The notes below the pieces were generated by a model, which did not search any database, had not been told where the DNA came from, and saw nothing but the letters and a program-made list of their open reading frames with translations. From Xenococcaceae cyanobacterium MO_167.B27 (GTDB lineage: Bacteria; Cyanobacteriota; Cyanobacteriia; Cyanobacteriales; Xenococcaceae): a stretch of DNA of 35,527 nucleotides. The stretch lies in the NCBI GenBank assembly GCA_030065935.1, contig JASJCP010000095.1:1-35527 (forward strand). Direction: 5' to 3'. Within the stretch, counting starts at the first letter, position 1. Each line of letters begins with the position of its first letter. The position numbers were made by a program, and so were the translations under genes. Below are positions 23,030-31,742 of this stretch, piece by piece.

Positions 23030-24259
23030 TTAATTAGGAGTAGTTAAGACTGGCACTTTCAAAGAGGATTGCTTAATATTCCATTTCAGCAATTCTTGAG
23101 CCTGACTGCTCCTTTTATCTATCTGTCGCTCAATAAAGTTATTGAGAACTTTATTGACTAATTCCGAGTCAACTGTAACCAAGAAATCTCCTTCAGGGTT
23201 ATAACATTGACCGATTTTTTCTAAGATTACGAAGCGCAGATCTTCTCCTGTTTTTTTGTTATCTGCAATCATCGCATTCATTAGTTTTCCTGGGGTAATA
23301 TGTTCTGGGAACGGATTATTAAAGCCCAGTTTGTCTTCAATTACATAATAATGCCGTTCTACATCTTGTTGTGAGATTAATCCCATTTCTTGAGACAGTT
23401 CTGCTGCAATTTTCATACCAAAAGAAACTGCTTCACCGTGAGATAATTTACCTTCTTCCAACCACTCGATCGCATGACCGAAAGTATGACCATATTCGAG
23501 AATAATTCCGTAGTCTTTTTCGCCAGGATCTCGCTTCAGTATTTCTAATTTAGAAAGAATAATTCTGTAAGCAAGTTCGGTTAGTTGAGTGTCAGAAAAT
23601 TGGACATCTGGATTGAGAACTGTCTCCAAATAATCTAAGAATTTGGGGTCGGATATCAAGCCATTTTTGATACCTTCAATTATTCCACTGCGACGATAGA
23701 AAAGAGGTTCAGTTTTGAGATATTTTGTGTCAACCCAAATAAATATTGGTGCGTGATAAAGACCAAAATGATTTTTTCCAGTTTGACCGTTAACTGCTTG
23801 TTTGTTACTTAAAGTACTGTCAGTTTGAGCCATCATAGTTGTCGGAATTTCTACAAAACGAATTCCGCGATAAATTAAACCAGCAGCTAAACCAACAATA
23901 TTCCCGACTGTTCCGCCACCAAAAGCTAACAAAATAGATTTTTTGGAAACCCCTTTAGCGATCAGATTTTCACAGATATCTTCTAGAACTGGGAAGTGTT
24001 TACATTCTTCTCCTGGTGGGACAAATTCTAGATAGCAAGGATATTTTTCTTGAATTCGATTGTAGATATTCTTGCCGTATAGCTCGAATAAATGCGGTTC
24101 GGTGAAGAAAAATATTTTATCGAAACTATACTGTTCTAGTTGAGAAAGAAAATTTTCTTCGATGTCATAACCAAAATAGAAAGGACTTGGTTTTGCTAGT
24201 TCGCTACTGAGTTGGATAACTTTTTTAGCTTCCCAGTTTAGGCTTTGAGAGTAATTCAT
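23030..24259 (-). CDS. Sugar-phosphate cyclase, dehydroquinate-synthase family (2-deoxy-scyllo-inosose-synthase-like)
   Basis: 409 residues. The NAD loop is FGGGTVGNIVG (113-123); metal ligands are Glu195, His258 and His274 (YGHTFGHAIE, SHGEAVSFG). The segment TDSTLSNKQAVN...GKNHFG (146-166) and the IKN at 197-199 resemble what I recall of 2-deoxy-scyllo-inosose synthases (KQAVN, VKN) more than dehydroquinate synthase (KTAIN, IKY). Such enzymes cyclise glucose-6-phosphate or sedoheptulose-7-phosphate into a carbocycle. It is the first gene of the minus-strand group, 315 bp from the next. A housekeeping AroB or a MysA-type cyclase is less likely, but the substrate needs testing. Confidence 0.8.
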   Translation of the reverse strand: MNYSQSLNWEAKKVIQLSSELAKPSPFYFGYDIEENFLSQLEQYSFDKIFFFTEPHLFELYGKNIYNRIQEKYPCYLEFVPPGEECKHFPVLEDICENLIAKGVSKKSILLAFGGGTVGNIVGLAAGLIYRGIRFVEIPTTMMAQTDSTLSNKQAVNGQTGKNHFGLYHAPIFIWVDTKYLKTEPLFYRRSGIIEGIKNGLISDPKFLDYLETVLNPDVQFSDTQLTELAYRIILSKLEILKRDPGEKDYGIILEYGHTFGHAIEWLEEGKLSHGEAVSFGMKIAAELSQEMGLISQQDVERHYYVIEDKLGFNNPFPEHITPGKLMNAMIADNKKTGEDLRFVILEKIGQCYNPEGDFLVTVDSELVNKVLNNFIERQIDKRSSQAQELLKWNIKQSSLKVPVLTTPN

Positions 24260-25162
24260 ATTCTTGTTGTTGGAGAGATTAAGTTCAAGCAGCTATCAAA
24301 AATTATTTTCAATAACGCTTATGACTATTGATAATCTTTTTTATTTAATAAGTCAAGCCCTAAACCCATCGAATTGGAAAAGTTCGTAGTTAGTAAACTA
24401 TCTCAATAATCCCTTGGTAATTCCTTAATATAAATTGATAAGTCGAAAATAAAAGGTTTCAAAAATTGATAATTGATGTTAGTTAAAGAGCAGATATCTT
24501 ACACCTACTCTCATCAAACGTGCTTGAAATGAGGCACTCATGGTAGCTTGCTAGCTAGCAATAGGGATAGATGATAGGAATTCTCATTAATAGCTAGATA
24601 GATCATTACTTAAAATGTAGGTTGGGTTGCGCTTTCAGTGCGATGGGTTTCCCCCCAAAGCACCTTTCAGGTATAAGAGGAACAAAACTCAACATCTACA
24701 AGCTATGGTTGGGTTTCACTATCGTTATACCCAACCTACCTTCGTCTCTTATTACTTTTGAGAATTGGTATGAGGTTTTTTTTAACTCAGATTTCTTGCA
24801 CCAGGGACGATAAATCACCAAGAAATAAATTTATTGGCGCTTTACAGAAAAGTCCTCTCAACTCGACTGTTATGTAGTTTTAATAACAGTTCTAGTCGAT
24901 TTTAATAGACTTATTGTCTAATGTGCGAAACATCAGTTTTATATCAAATTGCTAAATATTTGCTACAAATAACGTATCTAATACCAATCCCCCATAGTCA
25001 CGCTTTCCTTAAATAAAAACGGTATTAGGCGGTATGGGTTCGAGGTGCAAGATCTGAGTTGAAGCGATAGTTATTGGTTTTGTGGCTTTAACTTGAGAAA
25101 ACGAAACAGATGCACCCTAAGCTACCTTAACCGATGTTTTTCTTCTAAAAGCTAATTAAATT
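24260..25162. repeat. 900-bp intergenic region with nested inverted repeats
   Basis: No convincing gene. Two elements stand out. One is 24617-24739, bounded by GTAGGTTGGG and CCCAACCTAC. The other is 24784-25060, bounded by AACTCAGATTTCTTGCACC and GGTGCAAGATCTGAGTT, near-perfect inverted arms with a 2-nt indel. ACTGTTAT/ATAACAGT (about 24867-24891) is a further hairpin. The stretch nearest 24260-24480 should hold the cyclase promoter. Confidence 0.6.
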
Positions 25163-26359
25163 TCACTTATCCTTCAAAAGAGGTTGATAGAGCTTTTCTG
25201 TTAATCCAGCTTTTCCGGTGTTATCTCTCGACAATGGTGGAAGATCAATCATGTAAAACCAAGAAATAGATGATAGACTCTTACTCTCTATATCCCACAT
25301 CATCGTAGTATCCTGGCTGATGTTAGAAGGTATTTCAGCCAGAGGAAAAAATTGCTTCTTGACCAATGGGGAGTTTAGACCAAAAATATCTTTTGGATGT
25401 GGTAGTAAAGCATTTTGATGGAGTCGGCGCAATTCATAGCGAAAAACCCCAGGGGGCCAAATCTGGAGTAATGTCGCCTCATCAATCATCCTAATGGGAA
25501 CATCTGCGCCAGTCCCAGCTTTTTCAAAATAAATACCATCATCAATAGCGATCGCTATATGATCGAGATACTCATAGCCTCTTAAACTCTTGTGCATAAT
25601 CAAGATGATGTCCCCTGGTTGAGTTAATGCACCTGGAATAGGGAACTCTGAAGGCTCTTGTTTAGTTAGGAGTAGTTCTGAATTATTGCGGATTTGAGAA
25701 AGCATTATTGAAGATTGAGCCATAAAGATGGAAGCTTGTGCTTGAGAATTCTTAGCTGCTCTCAAAACTTCATAGACAAGTCCCCAACAGTTCAGGTATA
25801 AATATTTTTTTAAGTCAGCTTGAGCAGAAGATACCAGTTTTAAAAAATACCAATCTTGGCTCTTAAGTTTAGTTTCTTCAGGGATAAATCTATGACCATT
25901 AAGAGCTTGGATTAATGGCGGTAAAAAATCCATCAGTTGATAGGATTTATTCGGGTCGTAAGAAACAGAGCTTTGTGATTGACTCCATCCACTATAGGTG
26001 TTTTTTAAGAAGATAAAATCTGATTCAGAAATTTTGCCAAAATGAAAGGATAGTCGATTTTTCCAGACTTCTAGGGGACTACTCTCATCAGTAGTGACTT
26101 GACATTGATGTGGTATCTTTCTAGCTGCAAAAAGCTGAAGGGAGCATGATTGGGTTCGATCTTCCTTGAGAGGTACAAATTCCCCCTTAGCAGTTTTAGG
26201 CATCAACAAAAAAATACCATATATGAAAATTACTTTTAAAATGTTCGCTGTAATTCCCTCTCCTTTAAAGGAGAGGGATGAAAGCGAGCGCGACAAGTTA
26301 TTGGTCATAGGTTTACAATCTTGACACAGAATCTTTATTTTTGTCTGGTAACATATCAA
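25163..26359 (-). CDS. NlpC/P60-like exported protein
   Basis: 398 residues as read from the ATG at 26359. The papain-like core shows Cys191 in LNCWGLVYEVLRA, PGDIILIM before His267 in LDHIAIAI, and an acidic residue after it (Glu279), the catalytic layout of NlpC/P60 and related amidases or peptidases. A hydrophobic segment at about 40-53 (ILKVIFIYGIFLLM) is likely the signal peptide. The first 38 residues are doubtful: a 22-bp palindrome (26256-26277) encodes SLSFKGEG there, a sign of a repeat captured into the frame, so the true start may lie just before the hydrophobic segment. The gene stands alone. Confidence 0.6.
   Translation of the reverse strand: MICYQTKIKILCQDCKPMTNNLSRSLSSLSFKGEGITANILKVIFIYGIFLLMPKTAKGEFVPLKEDRTQSCSLQLFAARKIPHQCQVTTDESSPLEVWKNRLSFHFGKISESDFIFLKNTYSGWSQSQSSVSYDPNKSYQLMDFLPPLIQALNGHRFIPEETKLKSQDWYFLKLVSSAQADLKKYLYLNCWGLVYEVLRAAKNSQAQASIFMAQSSIMLSQIRNNSELLLTKQEPSEFPIPGALTQPGDIILIMHKSLRGYEYLDHIAIAIDDGIYFEKAGTGADVPIRMIDEATLLQIWPPGVFRYELRRLHQNALLPHPKDIFGLNSPLVKKQFFPLAEIPSNISQDTTMMWDIESKSLSSISWFYMIDLPPLSRDNTGKAGLTEKLYQPLLKDK
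26256..26277. repeat. 22-bp perfect palindrome (REP-like)
   Basis: CCCTCTCCTTT and its exact reverse complement AAAGGAGAGGG abut without a loop. This palindrome type is common between cyanobacterial genes and here overlaps the predicted N-terminus of the NlpC-like gene. Confidence 0.9.
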
Positions 26360-26374
26360 CCATCAACTATCCTA

Positions 26375-26464
26375 CTAATTACTAATTACTAGTTACTAAT
26401 TACTAACCACTAACCACTAACCACTAACCACTGTACGGACGTAGGATGCTACGTCCCTACTAAC
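26375..26464. repeat. Heptamer tandem repeats with central palindrome
   Basis: ACTAATT and then AACCACT units repeat in tandem (26375-26432), interrupted by GGACGTAG-GATG-CTACGTCC (26437-26456), then a last ACTAACCACT. These are typical cyanobacterial short tandemly repeated sequences between the sulP and NlpC-like genes. Confidence 0.8.
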
Positions 26465-26466
26465 CA

Positions 26467-28164
26467 CTATAATTTATGTTGTTTAAAAGCAGCGATCGCA
26501 GTTGCTAATGTAGGATAAATCTGTTGGGTGGAGATATGTTTCAAAAACCCTGCTCTTTCCAATTCCAGATACAAATCTTGTTTGACTCGCGCCATAGCGA
26601 AGGTAATATTTTTAGCTGCTAATTCGTCTCTCAATTCAAACAGCATATCAATGGCGGTAATATCGATTTCTACATTAGCTTCCATGTTTAAGACAAACCA
26701 TTCAACTGGATTTGTTTCCGCTTCAATTGCTTCTAGCGATCGCCGTCTAAAATTCTCTGCATTAGCAAAACACAAAGGAGCATCATAACGATAGATTACC
26801 AATCCTGGTATAGTTGTGGCTCCTTCCCAATCTTCAATATCATGAAGTCCTGCTAAATTGGGAACTGTACCTAATACTGCATCGTGAGGACGAGCTACTC
26901 TAGAAAATAGCTCAATTACCGATAAGCTAACAGCAATTCCCACTCCTACTAAAATATCAGTCATCAATACAGCAATGGTAGTTACGACAGCTAAGATAAA
27001 CTCACTACGGCGAAATCTATACAGCCTAATAAATTCAGAGACTTCAATTAATTTAGTTGCAGCATAGATCACGATCGCTCCTAAAGCGGATTTAGGGAAT
27101 AATGCTAATACAGGGCGCAAGAATAATAACACTAAAATCACTGCTATCATTGCCACCAGAGAAAACAATTGACTCTTGCTACCGAGAGAATCACCAATTA
27201 CAGTACGACTACCACTACTACTAATAGGAAAACCCTGCATAAATCCATTCCCAAAATTAGCCATACCCAATGCTAATAGTTCTTGATTAGCATCAATTTT
27301 ATAGTTATTGCGATTAGCAAAAGCTCTAGCTGTCAGGACATTATCGGAATAGCCTACAAGAGAAATCCCCACAGCAGAAGCAATTAGAGAACTTAAATCT
27401 TGGATAGACATTTGGGGAATCACAAAATGAGGTAAACCAGCAGGAATTTCCCCTACTACAGCCACACCGCGATTGTCGAGATTAAAGATAGCAACTGCTA
27501 CTGTTGATAGTAAAACAGCAATTAAGGGAATAGGTGCATTAGGAAAACGATACTGAAAGACAAACAAAAAAATTAAAACTAAAATTCCTAGAATCAGAGT
27601 AGGAGAATGAGCTAGTTGCAGCTTGCTGATAAATTCACTAAGCTGACCGAAAAAAGCATTGGACTCAATCTCGATGTTGCCAATTTTACCCAATTGTCCC
27701 CCAATCATAATTAGGGCGATACCAGCCATATAACCAATTAAGATTGGTTTGGATAGTAAATCTGCTAAAAAACCCACTCTTGCAAAATAGCCAACGATAC
27801 ATACTAATCCCATAACCATTGCCAGTAAAGCAGCAAGACTCATATAAGTATCCGTTTTAGCTGCTGCTAAAGGCGCGAGTGCAACTGCTGTCATCACGGC
27901 GGTACTAGATTCGGGTCCAATAGAAAGCTGTGGTGATGAGCCAAGTATTGCATATATAACTATCGGTGGTAAAATTGCCCATAAACCTGCAACTGGTTCA
28001 ACACCTGCTAATTCTCCATAAGCCATACACTGAGGAATTAAATAGGCTGCTACTGTCAAACCCGCTAACACATCTCCCCGCAACCATTCCCCACGATAAG
28101 ATAGCAATCTTTCTAAACCTGGCATCAGAATAAAGACAAAATTACGAGTCTGGGTTTTGCTCAT
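26467..28164 (-). CDS. SulP-family anion transporter with STAS domain
   Basis: 565 residues from the ATG at 28164 (a TTG four codons earlier is also in frame). About 10-14 membrane helices include the SulP entry GDVLAGLTVAAYLIPQCMAYGELAGVEP-like motif, the loop SIGPESSTAVMTA and the central FPISSSGSRTVIGDSLGSKS-like segment. The C-terminal STAS domain spans about 440-555. SulP proteins carry sulfate, bicarbonate or other anions; it differs from the usual BicA start, so I do not name the anion. The second tnpB element ends only a few bases upstream of the start, so the native promoter has probably been displaced. Confidence 0.92.
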   Translation of the reverse strand: MSKTQTRNFVFILMPGLERLLSYRGEWLRGDVLAGLTVAAYLIPQCMAYGELAGVEPVAGLWAILPPIVIYAILGSSPQLSIGPESSTAVMTAVALAPLAAAKTDTYMSLAALLAMVMGLVCIVGYFARVGFLADLLSKPILIGYMAGIALIMIGGQLGKIGNIEIESNAFFGQLSEFISKLQLAHSPTLILGILVLIFLFVFQYRFPNAPIPLIAVLLSTVAVAIFNLDNRGVAVVGEIPAGLPHFVIPQMSIQDLSSLIASAVGISLVGYSDNVLTARAFANRNNYKIDANQELLALGMANFGNGFMQGFPISSSGSRTVIGDSLGSKSQLFSLVAMIAVILVLLFLRPVLALFPKSALGAIVIYAATKLIEVSEFIRLYRFRRSEFILAVVTTIAVLMTDILVGVGIAVSLSVIELFSRVARPHDAVLGTVPNLAGLHDIEDWEGATTIPGLVIYRYDAPLCFANAENFRRRSLEAIEAETNPVEWFVLNMEANVEIDITAIDMLFELRDELAAKNITFAMARVKQDLYLELERAGFLKHISTQQIYPTLATAIAAFKQHKL

Positions 28165-28177
28165 AGTGTATTTCAAA

Positions 28178-29480
28178 TTGACGTTCTCCCCAACCTAAAG
28201 GAGGGGGGATTCTTGGTTCAACGACCCATCGTAACCTGACAGATTTTCATCAATCAAGCTAGAGGATAGATCTCCCCAAGCGTTAGTTAGGGTGCGCCCC
28301 ACCCTACTTAATCCCAATTGCAAAATGTTGATTGCAGCATTTTCATCACGATCTGCAATATAACCACAATTACAAATATGCGTTCTAGTTGATAGTGATT
28401 TTTTAATTTTGTTGCTACAGTTTGAGCATATTTGAGTTGTATAATGTGGCGGTACTGCAATGACAATCTTGCCATATTTATCACCAAAGTATTCTAACCA
28501 TTGCCTGAACTTTGACCAAGCTACATCAGATATGGACTTAGAAAGACGACGATTTTTAACCAACCCTTTCACATTTAAATCTTCACAAACTATCAAATCG
28601 TTAGATTGAATTAAACGGAGTGCCACTCTTTTGACAAACTCTTCTCGTTGTCTGCTTACTTTTAAATGTTTAAGAGCATATCTTTGCCTTGCTTTGAGAT
28701 AATTTTGAGATTGTTTTTGACCTCTTTTGAACTTAATAGATTTTTTTCTATTAGCTCTATTTAATTGTTTCTCTGCTTTTCGGTAAAATCTAGGATTGGA
28801 TACTATGCCACCACGACTATCCACATAAAATTCTTTTAAACCTACATCAATGCCGATTGCTTTTTGAGAAGGTCTAGGAGGTTTAACAGTATCTCTAGGA
28901 TCTAACTTTATTGAAAACTGAACGTAATAACCATCCGCTTTTTTGACAATACGTACCAGTTTAATTTGTTCTGGTTGATAATAATTAATATCTCTAGAAC
29001 CAATTAATTTAAGAGTACCAATGTTTTTCTTATCGGTAAAAGTTATATATTTCTTATTTTCAGATAGTTTCCATCCTGATACTTTGTACTCTACAGAGCG
29101 AGTATTACGTTTAAAGCGTGGATATCCTTTCTTGCCTGGTATTTGTTTTTTACAGTTATCGTAAAAACGATTAATTGCCCTAAGAGTTCTTTCTACCGCA
29201 GTTTGGCAAGCATGAGAATTAAGCTCTTTAACAAAAGAATATTTAGCTCTAATTGCTGTATTTTGTCTGAATAATTCAGTCTTACCCACACCACGATTGT
29301 CTATCCAAAAATGAAGCACTTTATTGCGAACAAATTGAGTTGTTCTAATAGCCTCATTGATAGATGATCGCTGTTCGGGTTTAGGTTTGACCTTATATTC
29401 TAAAACCAACAATTTTTGATCCCGAATATACTGGTATCATAATAACATAGATTTATCGGGAAAAGCCGTCGTGAACGACT
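28178..29480 (-). mobile_element. Second tnpB-only IS element
   Basis: tnpB flanked by a right-end hairpin (CTCCCC-AACC...GG-GGGG, about 28184-28208, overlapping the tnpB stop) and left-end hairpins TCCCGA/TCGGGA (29420-29425, 29456-29461) and GTCGT/ACGAC (29468-29479). There is no tnpA. Ends are estimated to about 10 bp. It is inserted 14-20 bp before the sulP start. Confidence 0.7.
28195..29412 (-). CDS. tnpB: TnpB RNA-guided nuclease, second copy type
   Basis: 405 residues, from a different subgroup than the copy at 15384. RuvC motifs are GIDVGLKEFYVDS, CEDLNVKGLVKN and DRDENAAINIL; the zinc finger is CSNC...CNCG. All three catalytic acids are present and the frame is intact. The N-terminus (LVLEYKVKPKPEQRSSINEA) is the canonical start of the family. 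The C-terminal tail of about 40 residues after the last RuvC motif is encoded over the presumed reRNA/right-end region. It could be an active guide-dependent nuclease. Confidence 0.93.
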   Translation of the reverse strand: MLVLEYKVKPKPEQRSSINEAIRTTQFVRNKVLHFWIDNRGVGKTELFRQNTAIRAKYSFVKELNSHACQTAVERTLRAINRFYDNCKKQIPGKKGYPRFKRNTRSVEYKVSGWKLSENKKYITFTDKKNIGTLKLIGSRDINYYQPEQIKLVRIVKKADGYYVQFSIKLDPRDTVKPPRPSQKAIGIDVGLKEFYVDSRGGIVSNPRFYRKAEKQLNRANRKKSIKFKRGQKQSQNYLKARQRYALKHLKVSRQREEFVKRVALRLIQSNDLIVCEDLNVKGLVKNRRLSKSISDVAWSKFRQWLEYFGDKYGKIVIAVPPHYTTQICSNCSNKIKKSLSTRTHICNCGYIADRDENAAINILQLGLSRVGRTLTNAWGDLSSSLIDENLSGYDGSLNQESPLL

Positions 29481-29774
29481 CCCCCTTGTATCCCAAAAAT
29501 TATGGTCAAAAGTCAACACCGCGATTAGAGAGGCTTCCTAGCCGGAAGCCTCTCTCGCGGTCAAAAGTAATCAGTAATAAGGATGAAGGATTCTGGATGA
29601 GGAATTAAGGATAAAGTTTATTAAGTAGCAAGTAACTGACTATTTTTTACCTCTGACCTCTGACCTGGAGACCTCTGACCTATTCCCCACACCCCCGGGA
29701 GGAGACTTGATAAATCCAGGTGAAGAACCCAAAAGAGATCGACTTTGTAATTAAGTCTCCTTCCCGCCCTACCT
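29481..29774. repeat. Spacer with long hairpin and CCTCTGA repeats
   Basis: GGTCAAAAGT (29504-29513 and 29559-29568) flanks a hairpin CCGCGA-tta-GAGAGGCTTCC (29519-29538) / GGAAGCCTCTC-TCGCGG (29544-29560). Then CCTCTGA/CCTGGAGA heptamer-type repeats occupy about 29650-29682. No gene seen. Confidence 0.7.
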
Positions 29775-31298
29775 TCACCGATAAGTTTGTGATCTACTGA
29801 TATTTAGCAACCTTTCGCGATCGCTCTGGGTTAATTTTTCACCAGTTTCAATTTTTTGACATATATCAGGTAATTGTTCTTTAACAGCTTGACCCATAGT
29901 TTTTTCTACTAATGCAATCTTGTCTAAGGGAACAGTATCAAAAACCCCTTGAGTAGCAGCGAGTAAAACAGCAATTTGTTTAGCTACGGGAATCGGTTGA
30001 TATTGGCTTTGTTTGAGAACTTCTCTGACTCTTTGTCCCCTGGAGATACTTTTACGGGTTGTTTCATCTAATCTTGTACCAAAACGGGAAAATGCTTCTA
30101 ATTCTTCAAACTGAGAATAGGATAAGCGTAAATCTCCAGCTACCGCACGATAAGCAGGTAATTGGGTTTTACCTCCAACGCGAGATACAGATTTACCCAC
30201 ATCAACGGCGGGTAAAATGCCTTTGTGAAATAAGTTGGGAGTCAGATAAATTTGACCGTCGGTAATGGAAACCAGATTAGTGGGGATATATGCAGAGATA
30301 TTTTGTGCTTCTGTTTCTACTATAGGTAAAGCCGTTAACGAACCGCCTCCGAATTCGGGACGCAGATGGGTAGCACGTTCTAAGAGACGAGAATGAATAT
30401 AGAAAATATCCCCTGGAAAAGCCTCTCTTCCTGGTGGACGACGTAATAATAAAGATAATTCTCGATAGGCTCTGGCGTGTTGAATTAGATCATCATAAAC
30501 AATCAGAACATCTTTTCCCTGCTCCATAAAATATTCTGCCATCGTCGTAGCTGCATAGGGGGTAATGTATTGTAAACCTGGGGTGGTTTCACCTCCTGCA
30601 ACGACAACTATGCAGTATTCCATTGCTTCTCTTTGGCGCAATAGAGCAATTAGTTTAGCTACCGCGGAACTTCTTTGTCCTATCGCACAATAAACACAAA
30701 TAACATCTTTACCCTTCTGATTGATAATAGTATCCAGCGCGATCGCTGTTTTTCCTGTAGCGCGATCGCCTAAGATTAATTCTCTCTGTCCCCTCCCAAT
30801 AGGAATCAAAGCATCAATAACTTTTATCCCTGTCTGTAAAGGTACAGTAACAGGAGCGCGTTGCATTATCCCTGGTGCTTCTCTCTCTACTGGTAGGCGT
30901 TTAAGTAACGAGATTGCACCTTTATTATCTAAAGGACGACCAGTAGCATCAATTACCCTACCTAATAATTCTTCTCCTACAGGTGCATCTAAGACTCTTC
31001 CTGTCCGCAATACCTCACAACCTGCTTTTAAGTCTTCGCTTTCATCTAAGAGAATAATTCCCACCTCATCGCGATCAAGATTGTAAGCCATCCCATAACG
31101 ATTCCCAGGAAACCGTATTAATTCTTCAGCTTGTACACTAGGTAAACCCACAGCGCGAGCAATTCCCCCACCCAAATAGGTTACAGTCCCCACTTCTTCA
31201 ATCTCTAACTCAGGGCGATGGTTATCTAAAACCTGCTGAGAAATAGCAATGGTTTCATCTAAAAGACTTTGAAAGGATAAAGAGTTAATATTTGCCAC
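29775..31298 (-). CDS. atpA: F1 ATPase alpha subunit of N-ATPase (alternate Na+ F1Fo) type, orphan
   Basis: 507 residues with the complete alpha-subunit plan: N-terminal beta barrel, Walker A GDRATGKT at 177-184, Walker B VLIVYDDL, and the [23 protein letters not shown] segment near the noncatalytic site. The sequence style (LDNKGAI...[16 protein letters not shown]) fits the alternate F1Fo (N-ATPase) alpha subunit seen in some cyanobacteria, not the housekeeping one. N-ATPase genes normally form an operon (atpDCQRBEFAG). Here no other subunit is found on either side, so it is an orphan. It may serve in trans or be a remnant of a broken operon. Confidence 0.85.
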   Translation of the reverse strand: MANINSLSFQSLLDETIAISQQVLDNHRPELEIEEVGTVTYLGGGIARAVGLPSVQAEELIRFPGNRYGMAYNLDRDEVGIILLDESEDLKAGCEVLRTGRVLDAPVGEELLGRVIDATGRPLDNKGAISLLKRLPVEREAPGIMQRAPVTVPLQTGIKVIDALIPIGRGQRELILGDRATGKTAIALDTIINQKGKDVICVYCAIGQRSSAVAKLIALLRQREAMEYCIVVVAGGETTPGLQYITPYAATTMAEYFMEQGKDVLIVYDDLIQHARAYRELSLLLRRPPGREAFPGDIFYIHSRLLERATHLRPEFGGGSLTALPIVETEAQNISAYIPTNLVSITDGQIYLTPNLFHKGILPAVDVGKSVSRVGGKTQLPAYRAVAGDLRLSYSQFEELEAFSRFGTRLDETTRKSISRGQRVREVLKQSQYQPIPVAKQIAVLLAATQGVFDTVPLDKIALVEKTMGQAVKEQLPDICQKIETGEKLTQSDRERLLNISRSQTYR

Positions 31299-31477
31299 GA
31301 CATCTATTGAAAACCACTACTAAATAGATATGGCAAAAGTTTGAGGATGTTGTGAATAGGTTTGGGGAAAACTTTGAGTGTAAGGCAAACGTCATATTAG
31401 GAAATTAACCACTGAGTGCGATCGCTCTATCCTGAAATTAACATCAATAAGTATTTTACTTACTGTGTCAAAATTGT

Positions 31478-31742
31478 TTAAGTTTCGTTAGGTCGTCCAT
31501 AAAGAATATATGGTGTTTGAGTATGAACAATTGGTAAATCTAAATGATGGGACCCATCAGTCAAGAAATAGTTAGATTTATACTTGGTCATTAATTTTTT
31601 CACCTGAGAAGTATTGAGATGGTAAAAACCCGCACTAATGGCTTTTTTTAGGTAGAATAGATCTCTTGCCAAAGAGCGCGATCGCTACCTCCTGAAATTA
31701 ACCACTGAGCGGGATAGACTAAACTTAGAATTTCAATAGCTA
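31478..31742 (-). pseudogene. Decayed gene fragment
   Basis: Two minus-strand frames make continuous protein-like sequence. 31742 to about 31650 reads IEILSLVYPAQWLISGGSDR and on to ALWQEIYST before a stop; a frame change at the A-run near 31642-31650 leads into KKAISAGFYHLNTSQVKKL and then SNYFLTDGSHHLDLPIVHTQ. This looks like the C-terminal end of a larger membrane or sugar-transferase-like protein, but I do not recognise it. Its 5' part is gone; the kinase gene ends at 31743. Confidence 0.45.

Noticed and set aside
23030-24259. MysA-type mycosporine cyclase
   Set aside because: The motifs around the NAD loop and KQAVN differ from what I recall of MysA, and no O-methyltransferase or ATP-grasp partner is adjacent.
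24622-24813. 63-aa plus-strand frame in the intergenic region
   Set aside because: It lies within the GTAGGTTGGG-bounded repeat element; composition follows the repeat, not a protein.
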